Assembly: GCF_900105905.1 (NCBI RefSeq)
Contig: NZ_FNSV01000005.1
Span: 7,378,001-7,442,000 of the forward strand
Direction: 5' to 3'
DNA length: 64,000 bases
From: Rhodococcus koreensis
Lineage (GTDB): Bacteria > Actinomycetota > Actinomycetes > Mycobacteriales > Mycobacteriaceae
Shown here: piece after piece, positions 1 to 8,840 of the stretch
How the letters are laid out: each line of letters begins with the position of its first letter
Numbering within the stretch: position 1 is the stretch's first letter
Translations under genes and position numbers: made by a program
The notes under the pieces: model-generated
Seen by the model: only the letters and a program-made list of their open reading frames with translations
Databases searched by the model: none
Told to the model about the DNA's origin: nothing

Positions 1-207
1 GACGTCACGGCGTCGGGACGCGACGTCTCCCGCTCGGTCGAATTGTTCCACCGGGTCAACCAGCAGGACTTCGATGCGTGCGAGCGGACGCAGCCGACGA
101 TGTCGTCGAAGGCTTACCGCGACGGGGGTGTGCTGGTGCCCGCGGAGCATCACATCGGCGAATTCCACGACTGGTTACTGACCCGGCTGGGTGGGGACGC
201 GAAATGA
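1..207 (+). CDS. Rieske oxygenase large subunit, C-terminal fragment (GbcA/choline monooxygenase type)
   Basis: Last 68 residues of a gene that starts before the window; the frame is open from base 1 to a TGA at 205-207. The tail (CERTQPTMSSKAY, then GVLVPAEHHIGEFHDWL) resembles the C-terminus of Rieske non-haem iron oxygenases of the glycine-betaine demethylase or choline monooxygenase group. The Rieske and iron-binding parts are outside the window, so the call rests on a short tail. Its stop codon overlaps the ATG of the next gene (ATGA), and the following genes import choline and make betaine. A role in demethylating betaine, or oxidising choline, is therefore inferred from context. Confidence 0.6.
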   Translation, partial: DVTASGRDVSRSVELFHRVNQQDFDACERTQPTMSSKAYRDGGVLVPAEHHIGEFHDWLLTRLGGDAK

Positions 208-1829
208 CGTACGCCGGCGAGCAACCGAGGGTGATCGACCCTCCCGAAGTGCAGGCGCCGGAACCGGAGCGCGCGACACCCGCCCACGCCGCGCCGCGGG
301 GCGGTGTCGACAAGGTGGTGTTCGGCGCCGCGGCGGGAGTCGGGGTGGGCATCATCCTGTGGGGCCTGCTGGCGCCGGAGAATCTCGCGCTCGTCTCGAA
401 CGCGGCCCTCGGGTGGCTCGTCGCCGACATGGGGTGGTTGTTCATCACCGCGGCCACCGGGTTCGTCCTCTTCTCGCTGTTCCTGGCGTTTTCCCGGTAC
501 GGCCGGATTCCGCTCGGCAAGGACGGCGAGAAGCCGGAGTTCCGGACGGTCAGCTGGATCGCGATGATGTTCAGCGCCGGCATGGGGATCGGGCTGATGT
601 TCTACGGCGTCGCCGAACCCCTCGCGCACATGGTGAGCCCGCCTCCCGGGACCGACGGCAGCGCCGGGTCGGCGATGGCCACGACGATGTATCACTGGGG
701 ACTGCACCCGTGGGCGATCTACGCGGTCGTCGGATTGTCGATCGCCTACGGCTCCTATCGGCGGGGCCGCAAGCAACTCATCAGCTCTGCGTTCGTCCCG
801 CTCCTCGGCCGTCGCGCCGAGGGGGCGGCGGGCAAGGTGATCGACGTGCTCGCGATCATCGCGACGATGTTCGGCACCGCCGCGTCGCTCGGCCTCGGTG
901 CCCTCCAGATCGGGTCCGGGCTCGAGATCATCGGCTGGATGGGCGAGGTCGGCACATTCGCCCTGGTGGCCCTCGTCGGGTTGCTGACGTTCGCGTTCGT
1001 TGCCTCGGCGGTGTCCGGTGTGGCCCGCGGAATCCACTGGTTGTCCAACATCAACATGGTGCTGGCCATCGTGCTGGCCGTCTTCGTGTTCGTCCTCGGC
1101 CCCACGGTGCTGATCCTCAATCTGCTGCCCACCACCATCGCCGACTACAGCGCGCAACTCGCGACGATGTCGGGTCGCACCGCCGCGAGTGCCGGCGACG
1201 ACACCGCGTCGTGGCTGTCGTCGTGGACGATCTTCTACTGGGCGTGGTGGGTGTCGTGGACCCCGTTCGTCGGCATGTTCCTGGCCCGGATCAGCCGCGG
1301 CCGCACCATCCGGCAGTTCGTCGTCGGTGTGATCGTCATTCCCACCTCGGTCAGCCTCGTGTGGTTCGCGGTGTTCGGAGGTTCCGCCATCGGGGTGCAA
1401 CGTGACGGCACCGATGTGGCGTCCCAGTCGTCGACCGAGGGACAGTTGTTCGGAATGCTCGACCACCTGCCGCTCGCCGGTGTCTCCACCGTCCTGGTCA
1501 TGGTGCTGGTGGCATTGTTCTTCGTCTCCGGAGCCGACGCGGCATCGCTCGTGATGGGCACCCTGTCGGAGCGGGGGACCCGGCACCCGAGCAAACGGAT
1601 CGTCGTGTTCTGGGGCACGCTCACCGGCGGCACCGCGGCGCTCATCCTCTGGACCGGAGGCACGGACGCCCTTCAGGGGCTGCAGACGATGACGATCATC
1701 GCGGCCGCGCCGTTCCTGCTGGTGATGATCGGACTGTGCGTCTCGCTGTACCGGGACGTCTCCCGTGATCCGCTCATCGTCGGCCCAACGAAAGAATCTG
1801 AACACGAAAGGGTTTCGGACACACTATGA
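204..1829 (+). CDS. BCCT-family betaine/choline/carnitine transporter
   Basis: A 541-residue integral membrane carrier. The glycine-rich segment GMGIGLMFYGVAEP and the aromatic TM8 motif FYWAWWVSWTPFVGMFLARI followed by SRGRT are hallmarks of the BCCT family, which couples uptake of quaternary amines to Na+ or H+. The open frame runs further upstream, but ATG 204 overlaps the stop of the Rieske gene as ATGA and removes residues unlike the family, so I chose it. The C-terminal tail after the last membrane segment is short, unlike the long osmosensing tail of BetP, which favours catabolic uptake over osmoprotection. Substrate (choline, betaine or carnitine) cannot be fixed from sequence; choline fits the operon. 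Confidence 0.9.
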   Translation: MTYAGEQPRVIDPPEVQAPEPERATPAHAAPRGGVDKVVFGAAAGVGVGIILWGLLAPENLALVSNAALGWLVADMGWLFITAATGFVLFSLFLAFSRYGRIPLGKDGEKPEFRTVSWIAMMFSAGMGIGLMFYGVAEPLAHMVSPPPGTDGSAGSAMATTMYHWGLHPWAIYAVVGLSIAYGSYRRGRKQLISSAFVPLLGRRAEGAAGKVIDVLAIIATMFGTAASLGLGALQIGSGLEIIGWMGEVGTFALVALVGLLTFAFVASAVSGVARGIHWLSNINMVLAIVLAVFVFVLGPTVLILNLLPTTIADYSAQLATMSGRTAASAGDDTASWLSSWTIFYWAWWVSWTPFVGMFLARISRGRTIRQFVVGVIVIPTSVSLVWFAVFGGSAIGVQRDGTDVASQSSTEGQLFGMLDHLPLAGVSTVLVMVLVALFFVSGADAASLVMGTLSERGTRHPSKRIVVFWGTLTGGTAALILWTGGTDALQGLQTMTIIAAAPFLLVMIGLCVSLYRDVSRDPLIVGPTKESEHERVSDTL

Positions 1830-3346
1830 AGATGTCGGCACTATCTGCTGATCTCGACGTCCAGAAATTGTTCGGCACGGTGAATTTCATCGCGGGGGAG
1901 TGGGTGGCTGCGACATCGGGGCGCACCCGCGACTGCATCGACCCGGCAACCGGCAACGTGATCGCCACCGTCGACGAGGCGTCGCCCGAAGACGCCGGGC
2001 GAGCAGTGCAGGCGGCCCGGGCGGCCTTCGATGCCGGGGACTGGCCGGAGACGCCGGTCGCCACGCGATCGTCGCTGCTGTCGCGTATCGCCGATCTCCT
2101 CGAGCGCGACAAGGAGGAACTGGCGCGCATCGAGACGGTCGACACCGGTAAGACGTTGGTGGAGAGCCGAATCGACATCGACGACGTCGTCTCCGTGTTC
2201 CGGTACTACGCCAGGCTGGCCCTCGTCTCGAGCGACCGCGTCGTCGACGTGGGTGACCCCGCCGTCGTCTCCCGCGTCGTCCGCGAACCGATCGGGGTGT
2301 GCGTCCTCATCGCACCGTGGAACTACCCGCTGCTGCAGATCTCCTGGAAGGTGGCACCGGCGTTGGCGGCCGGCTGCACGATGGTGCTCAAACCCAGCGA
2401 AGTCACGCCGCTGAGCACGATCGCGTTCACTCGGCTGATCGAGGAGGCCGGTGTGCCCGCCGGGGTGGTCAACCTCGTGCAGGGCAGCGGCGCCGACCTC
2501 GGCCCCGCCCTCACCGACACCGGCGACGTGGACTTCATCTCGTTCACGGGCGGACTCGCCACCGGTACCACCATCCTGGAGACGGCCGCGAAGCACGTCA
2601 CGAAGGTCGCCGTGGAACTCGGCGGGAAGAATCCGCACCTCGTCTTCGCGGACGCCGACTGGGAGTCGTCGGTAGACCAGGTGCTCACCGGAGTCTTCCT
2701 GCATTCGGGTCAGGTGTGCTCGGCCGGGACGCGCCTGATCGTCGAGGAGTCGATCGCCGACGAGTTCGTCGCCGCGCTCGTCTCGCGCGCCGAGGCCATC
2801 CGCGTCGGCCCGGGACTCGACCCGGCCAGCGAGACCGGACCGCTCGTGTCGGCGGCGCAGCGCGACAAGATCGAAGCCTATGTGGCACTGGGTATCGCCG
2901 AGGGAGCGACGCTCCGGACGGGCGGCTCCCGGCCCGCCGATCCCGCGCTGGACGGCGGCAGCTATTACCTGCCCACCATCTTCGACCACTGCGACCGCAC
3001 GATGCGGATCGTGCAGGAGGAAACGTTCGGGCCCATCCTCACCGTCGAGCGATTCACCACCGAGGAGGACGCGGTCCGACTCGGCAACGACACCGAGTAC
3101 GGCCTCGCCGCTGGGGTCCGGACGTCGGACGCCGCCCGCGGCGAGCGGGTGGTGCGCCGTCTGCGCCACGGAACGGTGTGGCTCAACGACTTCGGCTACT
3201 ACACGGCGGCGGCGGAGTGGGGCGGATTCAAGAAGTCCGGCAACGGACGCGAACTCGGGCCCGCCGGGCTCTCCGAATACCAGGAAGTCAAACACATCTG
3301 GAACAACACGACCTCACCTCACGCGGGGTGGTTTACCGCGACCTGA
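1826..3346 (+). CDS. betB: Betaine aldehyde dehydrogenase (ALDH superfamily)
   Basis: 506 residues of a complete NAD(P)-dependent aldehyde dehydrogenase. The nucleotide-binding stretch WNYPLLQISWKVAPALAAG, the general-base motif VELGGKNPHLVF and the catalytic cysteine motif HSGQVCSAGTRL are all present. The family oxidises aldehydes to acids; next to a choline dehydrogenase and a quaternary-amine carrier it most likely turns betaine aldehyde into glycine betaine. The ATG overlaps the upstream stop (ATGA), indicating translational coupling; a second in-frame ATG lies two codons on. The enzyme class is certain, the substrate inferred. Confidence 0.85.
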   Translation: MKMSALSADLDVQKLFGTVNFIAGEWVAATSGRTRDCIDPATGNVIATVDEASPEDAGRAVQAARAAFDAGDWPETPVATRSSLLSRIADLLERDKEELARIETVDTGKTLVESRIDIDDVVSVFRYYARLALVSSDRVVDVGDPAVVSRVVREPIGVCVLIAPWNYPLLQISWKVAPALAAGCTMVLKPSEVTPLSTIAFTRLIEEAGVPAGVVNLVQGSGADLGPALTDTGDVDFISFTGGLATGTTILETAAKHVTKVAVELGGKNPHLVFADADWESSVDQVLTGVFLHSGQVCSAGTRLIVEESIADEFVAALVSRAEAIRVGPGLDPASETGPLVSAAQRDKIEAYVALGIAEGATLRTGGSRPADPALDGGSYYLPTIFDHCDRTMRIVQEETFGPILTVERFTTEEDAVRLGNDTEYGLAAGVRTSDAARGERVVRRLRHGTVWLNDFGYYTAAAEWGGFKKSGNGRELGPAGLSEYQEVKHIWNNTTSPHAGWFTAT

Positions 3347-3402
3347 CGTGCACTCGGCAGGGCCCGCGAGCAGACCCCATCGACTTCTCAGGAAGTGATC
3401 GA

Positions 3403-4971
3403 ATGACCAGACCCGACAACACGACCGGCGATCAGGACAGTGGACTCGAAGATTTCGGATACAAGGAGTCCCTGGATCGCAGTATCGGCAAGTTCGCGAG
3501 CTTTGCCGCGGGCGTCAGCTACATTTCCATCCTGACCGGCACTTTCCAATTGTTCTACTTCGGTTTCGGCACTGCAGGCCCCGCATATTTGTGGTCGTGG
3601 CCGCTGGTGTTCCTCGGCCAGCTCTCGGTGGCACTGTGCTTCATGGAGCTGGCCGCCAAGTATCCGATCGCCGGTTCCGTGTACAACTGGGCGAAAACGC
3701 TCGGCAGCAGAGTGGTGGGGTGGTCGGCCGGCTGGCTGATGCTCACCGCGTCGATCGTCACTCTGTCGGCCGTTGTGCTGGCGCTGCAGCTCAATCTGCC
3801 TCGGCTGTGGAGCGGCTTCCAGATCGTCGGCGACGGTACGGGGGAACACGACTTCGCCACCAACGCCGTCATTCTCGGGACCGTGATGATCGGCTTCACC
3901 ACCGTCGTCAACGCGCTCGGTGTCCGTCTGATGGCGATGATCAACAGCGCCGGGGTGTTCATCGAACTCATTGCCGCGGTGCTGATCGCGATCATCCTCG
4001 CCGCCAACGCGACCCGCGGCCCGCAGGTGTTCTTCTCCACCCACGGCTACGGCGCCGGTGAAAGTGGAGGCTATCTCGGTGCGTTCCTGGTGGCCACTCT
4101 CGCGTCGGGATACGTGATGTACGGCTTCGATACCGCGAGCTCGCTGGGCGAGGAGACGGTGGAACCCCGCCGCACCGCCCCCAAGGCGATCCTCCGTGCG
4201 ATCCTCGCCTCGTTCGTGATCGGCGGCGCGATCCTCGTCTTCGCCGTGATGGCGGCGCCCGACCTGGACGATCCGAAGATCGGCGCGTCCGACGGCAGCC
4301 TGCAGTACATCGTGGAGCAGGTGATGTGGGGCCCGCTGGGAACCATCTTCCTGATCTGCATCGTGATCGCCGTGACGGTGTGCTCGCTGGCGGTGCACAC
4401 CGCCGCCATCCGGCTGACCTTCGCCATGGCCCGCGACAACGCACTTCCGTTCGGGGAGCGGCTCGCCCGCGTTCACCCGAAGACGCGGACACCCGTCGTG
4501 CCCGCGGTGACGATCGGAGTGGTGGCCGCGCTGATCCTGGTGGTCAACATCGGTCAACCGCACATCTTCACCGTGTTGACCTCGATCGCGATCATCATGA
4601 TCTACCTCGCCTACCTGATGGTGACCGGCCCGATGCTGAAGCGGAGGCTGCGCGGCCAGTGGCCGCCGCGGGACCTGAAGGAGGGCGGCTACTTCACGAT
4701 GGGCAGATGGGGTCTGCCCGTCAACATCGTCGCCGTGGTGTGGGGAATCGGCATGGCCGTCAATCTCGCCTGGCCGCGTGAAGCCGTCTACGGGGAGCCT
4801 TGGTACAACACGTGGGGCGCCTTCGTCTACATCGGCGTCATCCTCGGGCTCGGACTGCTGTGGTACCTCACCACCGGCCGGCACCACATCGGTACCTTGA
4901 CGTCACACTCCGCGGCCGCCGCACCGGCCGCACCGCAATCCGAACCGATCGACAAGGAGCTTGCTCGATGA
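3403..4971 (+). CDS. APC-superfamily amino acid/amine permease
   Basis: 522 residues with about twelve hydrophobic segments, of the AA_permease_2 type (bacterial GABA/amino-acid permease-like). It begins with a hydrophilic N-terminus (MTRPDNTTGDQDSG) and then GYKESLDRSIGKFASFAAG, typical of this group. The open frame extends about 1.1 kb upstream through betB, but ATG 3403 follows AGGAAGTGATCGA and gives a family-like N-terminus. It lies 56 bases after betB and overlaps the GMC gene by ATGA, so it belongs to the choline operon. That makes two carriers of different families in one operon, perhaps for import of choline and import or export of betaine or an amino-acid product. Substrate unknown. 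Confidence 0.8.
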   Translation: MTRPDNTTGDQDSGLEDFGYKESLDRSIGKFASFAAGVSYISILTGTFQLFYFGFGTAGPAYLWSWPLVFLGQLSVALCFMELAAKYPIAGSVYNWAKTLGSRVVGWSAGWLMLTASIVTLSAVVLALQLNLPRLWSGFQIVGDGTGEHDFATNAVILGTVMIGFTTVVNALGVRLMAMINSAGVFIELIAAVLIAIILAANATRGPQVFFSTHGYGAGESGGYLGAFLVATLASGYVMYGFDTASSLGEETVEPRRTAPKAILRAILASFVIGGAILVFAVMAAPDLDDPKIGASDGSLQYIVEQVMWGPLGTIFLICIVIAVTVCSLAVHTAAIRLTFAMARDNALPFGERLARVHPKTRTPVVPAVTIGVVAALILVVNIGQPHIFTVLTSIAIIMIYLAYLMVTGPMLKRRLRGQWPPRDLKEGGYFTMGRWGLPVNIVAVVWGIGMAVNLAWPREAVYGEPWYNTWGAFVYIGVILGLGLLWYLTTGRHHIGTLTSHSAAAAPAAPQSEPIDKELAR

Positions 4972-6590
4972 CCGAAAGTGAACTGCGGAGCACTGCACTG
5001 GAATTCGACTACGTGATCGCGGGTGGCGGCAGTGCGGGGTGCGTCCTCGCGGCCCGCCTGAGCGAGGACCCGTCGGTGACGGTGTGCCTGCTGGAGGCGG
5101 GACCGTCGGACGTCGGGGACCGGGCCATCCTCGAGCTGTCGCAGTGGATGCACCTGCTCGACTCCGGGTACGACTGGGACTACCCGGTCGAGCCGCAGGA
5201 GCGGGGCAACAGTTTCATGCGGCACGCCAGGGCCAAGGTCCTCGGCGGGTGCTCGTCGCACAATTCGTGTATCGCGTTCTGGCCACCGGCCGAGGTGCTC
5301 GACGACTGGGAGGCGATGGGTGCGTCGGGGTGGGGTGCACGCGACATCCTGCCGTACGTCGGCCGGCTGGAGAACAACGACGCCCCCGGTGATGGCCACG
5401 GCCGCAGCGGTCCGGTGCGGTTGCGTGACGTCCCACCGAACGATCCGTGCGGCCACGCGGTTCTCGACGCTGCCGCCGCGGTCGGTCTGCCGACCGTCGC
5501 GTTCAACCGCGGCGGAACGGTGCTGAACGGGGCCGGCTGGTTCCAGATCAACGCGTCCGAGGACGGCACCCGGATGTCGTCGTCGCACGCCTACCTGCAC
5601 CCGATCCTCGGCACCCGCCCCAACCTCGAGGTCCGGACCGGCTGCTGGGTCAGCGAGATCCTGTTCGACGAACAGCAGACGGCGACGGGCGTGCGTTACC
5701 AGCGCCCCGACCTCACCGGGTACGACACGGTGTCGGCGCGCCGCGAGGTGATCGTCACCGCCGGGGCCATCGACACCCCGAAACTGCTGATGCTCTCGGG
5801 TATCGGTCCGGCAGAGCATCTCGCGGAGTTCGGAATTCCCGTCCGCGTCGATTCGCCCGGTGTCGGGGCCAACCTCGACGACCACGTGGAGGGTCTGGTG
5901 TTCTGGGAGGCGTCCCGGCCGATGGTCACCGAGTCGACGCAGTGGTGGGAGATCGGCCTGTTCGCCACCACCGAGGAGGGGCTGAACCATCCTGACCTGA
6001 TGATGCACTACGGCAGCGTGCCGTTCGACATGAACACCCTCCGCTGGGGCTACCCCACCACGGACAACGGTTTCTGCCTGACACCGAACGTCACTCAGGG
6101 CCGCTCCCGGGGCACGGTGCGGCTGCGCTCGCGCGACTTCCGCGACCGCGCGAAGGTCGATCCCCGGTACTTCACCGACAGCGACGGTCACGACGACCGG
6201 GTGATGCTGTCCGGGGTGAAGCTGGCCCGCACGATCGCCGAGCAGAAGGCGCTGCGCGGGTGGATCGCCCGTGAACTGGCGCCGGGACCGGATGCGGTGA
6301 CCGACGACGAGATCCTCGACTACATCCACAAGACCCACAACACGGTGTATCACCCGGCGGGCACGGCCCGGATGGGCGGTGTCGACGATCCGATGGCGGT
6401 GCTCGATCCGGAACTGCGGGTCAAGGGGGTGCGGGGTCTTCGGGTGGTCGATGCGTCGGCGATGCCGAAACTGCCGCACGTCAACCCGAACATCACGGTC
6501 ATGACGATGGCCGAGCGCTGCGCGGACCTGCTGCGCGGCCGTGCCGGGGCAGGGCTGCGGTCGGCGGTGTCTACGCTGTCCGAGGTCTGA
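4968..6590 (+). CDS. betA: GMC-family choline dehydrogenase
   Basis: 540 residues, close to the usual ~555 of BetA. The FAD-binding Rossmann motif FDYVIAGGGSAGCVLAARLS lies at the N-terminus, the GMC signature GAIDTPKLLMLSGIGP is mid-protein, and the active-site region YHPAGTARMG followed by DASAMPKLPHVNPN carries the conserved His and Asn near the C-terminus. These enzymes oxidise alcohols with FAD; beside betaine aldehyde dehydrogenase the substrate is most likely choline. The start is fixed by the ATGA overlap with the permease. Its 3' end overlaps the convergent hydrolase gene by 20 bases. A related GMC alcohol oxidase cannot be excluded. Confidence 0.8.
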   Translation: MTESELRSTALEFDYVIAGGGSAGCVLAARLSEDPSVTVCLLEAGPSDVGDRAILELSQWMHLLDSGYDWDYPVEPQERGNSFMRHARAKVLGGCSSHNSCIAFWPPAEVLDDWEAMGASGWGARDILPYVGRLENNDAPGDGHGRSGPVRLRDVPPNDPCGHAVLDAAAAVGLPTVAFNRGGTVLNGAGWFQINASEDGTRMSSSHAYLHPILGTRPNLEVRTGCWVSEILFDEQQTATGVRYQRPDLTGYDTVSARREVIVTAGAIDTPKLLMLSGIGPAEHLAEFGIPVRVDSPGVGANLDDHVEGLVFWEASRPMVTESTQWWEIGLFATTEEGLNHPDLMMHYGSVPFDMNTLRWGYPTTDNGFCLTPNVTQGRSRGTVRLRSRDFRDRAKVDPRYFTDSDGHDDRVMLSGVKLARTIAEQKALRGWIARELAPGPDAVTDDEILDYIHKTHNTVYHPAGTARMGGVDDPMAVLDPELRVKGVRGLRVVDASAMPKLPHVNPNITVMTMAERCADLLRGRAGAGLRSAVSTLSEV

Positions 6591-7716
6591 TCCGGGCATC
6601 GATCGCCCCGGTGATCCTTCGCCAGATCTCGCTCGCGGGATCGATGACGGCGAAGTGATCGCCGGGGCCCTCGATCAGGGTGACGTCGTCGGGAGTCCCC
6701 GCTGCGGTCGCGTGGTATTCCCTGCTCATCTCCAGCAGATCCGGTTCGTCGCCCAGGCCGCACGCGACGAGTTGCGGGACGCCGAGCGGCAGCCGATGGA
6801 GCGGTGACGACCGCTCGTACGCCGCCCGGTCTTCGGCCCAGTGGCCGCCGACGGCGTTCGCCACCGCGCCCTCGCCGAGTCGGCGTTCGTCGGCGAGTCG
6901 CAGATTCAGCACCCCGGCGAGGCTGACCGCCAGCGCCGGACACACCGCCGCCTCCTCGGCCGCGGCATCGGCGGCGGCGCGCAGGGCGAGTTGCCCGCCG
7001 GCCGAGTGGCCGAGGACCACCACGCGTCCCACATCAACCTCCGGGACGGTCCCGGCGGCTTGCAATGCGGCGGCGACGTCGGACGTCATCGCGGCCCACC
7101 GGTCCTCGGCGGGGCGCCGGTACTCGACGTTCCACGTCACGTACCCGCGGGCCGTCAGGTCCACCGCCAGACCGTCCATCAGGTCGAACTCCCAACGGGG
7201 ACGCCAATATCCGCCGTGGATCAGCACGGCGACGGGGAAGGGTCCGGTGCCGTCCGGGACCCGCAGTTCGGCGCGCTGATCGGGGTCGTCGCCGTAGTGG
7301 ACGATCGTCCCGGGGTGGAAGCGGTGGTGGTACCAGCTGTCGACCGCGAATCGGAGTCCGTCGAGTCCGCGCCCGCGGATGTGGGCCCGGATGCCGTCGG
7401 AGCGGTCCGGCTCGCAATCCCCGAAATCGACGCGGATCGCGCCGCAGGCCGGTGCGGTGAAGGATGCCCCGGCGCCGGGCACGACAACGAACTCGCCCCG
7501 GCCCGCCGCCGTCCGCACGGCGCGCTGCAGATCCGCGGAATCCGCGGCGAACGTCGCCTCGCCGGTGAGGCCGCGCGCATCGAGCGCCCGGCCGAGGAGT
7601 TCCGCGGCGGTTCCCCTGTGCGCGACGGTCCCGGGTGCGAAGACGACGTCGAGTCGGCGAGCGGATTCGGTCACCGGGTCACCGTACGTATCCGTGAGGA
7701 CATCTGGCGAGGGCAC
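6571..7716 (-). CDS. Alpha/beta hydrolase (HGGYW type) with degenerate dehydroquinase-like N-terminal domain
   Basis: 381 residues in two parts. Residues ~20-135 look like a type II 3-dehydroquinate dehydratase fold: an ADSADLQRAVRTAAGRGEFVVV stretch followed by PGAG, then IRVDFGD, then IRGRGLDGLRFAV, in the order of the AroQ blocks. The AroQ catalytic residues are not conserved (N of NPGG and H of EVH are replaced). Residues ~150-381 form an alpha/beta hydrolase with oxyanion motif HGGYWR, nucleophile elbow GHSAGG and a C-terminal GDHF histidine, as in AFMID-type kynurenine formamidases and related esterases. GTG at 7677 (VTESARRLDVV) is an alternative start. Function is inferred only as an esterase or amidase. 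Confidence 0.65.
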   Translation of the reverse strand: MPSPDVLTDTYGDPVTESARRLDVVFAPGTVAHRGTAAELLGRALDARGLTGEATFAADSADLQRAVRTAAGRGEFVVVPGAGASFTAPACGAIRVDFGDCEPDRSDGIRAHIRGRGLDGLRFAVDSWYHHRFHPGTIVHYGDDPDQRAELRVPDGTGPFPVAVLIHGGYWRPRWEFDLMDGLAVDLTARGYVTWNVEYRRPAEDRWAAMTSDVAAALQAAGTVPEVDVGRVVVLGHSAGGQLALRAAADAAAEEAAVCPALAVSLAGVLNLRLADERRLGEGAVANAVGGHWAEDRAAYERSSPLHRLPLGVPQLVACGLGDEPDLLEMSREYHATAAGTPDDVTLIEGPGDHFAVIDPASEIWRRITGAIDARIRPRTA

Positions 7717-7776
7717 GTGTGGGTGGTACTGACGATCCCTGGGTAGCAGGCGGCAACAGGTTTAGCGTGGAGAGCT

Positions 7777-8649
7777 ATGGAACTTGGACTGCACATCGCC
7801 GACTTCACCTTTCCCGCCGGACCGTCGAACCTCTCGGACGACCTGCGCCGCATTGCCGTCACCGCCGAGGACGCGGGTTTCTCCAAGCTCAGCGTCATGG
7901 ATCATCTCTGGCAGATCGAACCGGTAGGACCGATCGACACCGAGATGCTCGAGGCGTACACCACCCTCGGATTCCTCGCTGCCGTCACCGAGAAGGTGGA
8001 CTTGCTGGCCTGGGTCACGGCCACCGTCTATCGCGAGCCGGGCCTTCTTGCCAAGGCCGTGAGCACGCTCGACGTCCTGTCGAAGGGTCGCGCGTACCTC
8101 GGGATCGGCGCCGCCTGGAACGAGGACGAGAGTGTCGGCCTCGGTCTCCACTTCCCGCCGACGGCCGAACGCTTCGAACGGCTCGAGGAGACACTGCAGA
8201 TCTGCCTGCAGATGTGGAGCGACAACGACGGACCGTTCGAGGGAAAGCACTACCAGCTCGGCCGCACCATGAACGTTCCGCAGCCGCTACGGCGCCCACA
8301 CCCGCCCATCCTCATCGGCGGCGGGGGCGAGAAGAAGACGCTTCGGATGGTCGCGCAGTACGCACAGGCCTGCAATCTGTTCGGTGGACCCGAGGTCGCC
8401 CACAAGCTGGACGTGCTGAGGGAACATTGCAGTGCGCTCGGTACCGACTACGACGCCATCGAGAAGACCGTGATGTTCCCGCTCGACCCGGGTGCGGACG
8501 GACAGAATGTGGACACCTTGCTCGGTCAGCTCGAGGACCTGTCGAAGCTCGGCATAACCCACGTTCACGGATGGGTGCCGCAGGTCGCGTCGATCACGCC
8601 CCTCGAGATCCTGGGCGACCGCGTCGTCCCGGTGATCGCGGACTGGTAA
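7777..8649 (+). CDS. LLM-class (luciferase-like) F420-dependent oxidoreductase
   Basis: 290 residues starting MELGLHIADF, a TIM-barrel luciferase-like monooxygenase-family protein. Typical blocks are visible: AEDAGFSKLSVMDHLW, GFLAAVTEKVDLLAWV, KAVSTLDVLSKGRAYLGIGAAW, RPHPPILIGGGGEKKTLR and the C-terminal LEDLSKLGITHVHGW. In actinobacteria this subgroup usually uses coenzyme F420 rather than FMN; the sequence alone does not prove the cofactor. It stands alone, 60 bases from the divergently transcribed hydrolase gene, with which it may share a promoter region. Substrate unknown. Confidence 0.8.
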   Translation: MELGLHIADFTFPAGPSNLSDDLRRIAVTAEDAGFSKLSVMDHLWQIEPVGPIDTEMLEAYTTLGFLAAVTEKVDLLAWVTATVYREPGLLAKAVSTLDVLSKGRAYLGIGAAWNEDESVGLGLHFPPTAERFERLEETLQICLQMWSDNDGPFEGKHYQLGRTMNVPQPLRRPHPPILIGGGGEKKTLRMVAQYAQACNLFGGPEVAHKLDVLREHCSALGTDYDAIEKTVMFPLDPGADGQNVDTLLGQLEDLSKLGITHVHGWVPQVASITPLEILGDRVVPVIADW

Positions 8650-8840
8650 ATCGCGTTCGCCGCCACCGACCGGACGGAGGTGTCGGCGCAACACACCGTG
8701 CGCGGGAGCGTCGTCCCCGATGGGGTGAGGATTCGTGCACCTCGAGGTGAGGTTGGTAGTCCCTGTGTCATCTGGTTGCCGGGGGTGAGTGTGCCGAGGA
8801 TTGCGATATCAGCGAATATCCCCGGCAGCGAGGTCAGCGA

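Noticed and set aside
150..1805. Long antisense open frame over the BCCT transporter
   Set aside because: Mirror image of a gene with clear BCCT motifs; composition is that of a GC-bias shadow.
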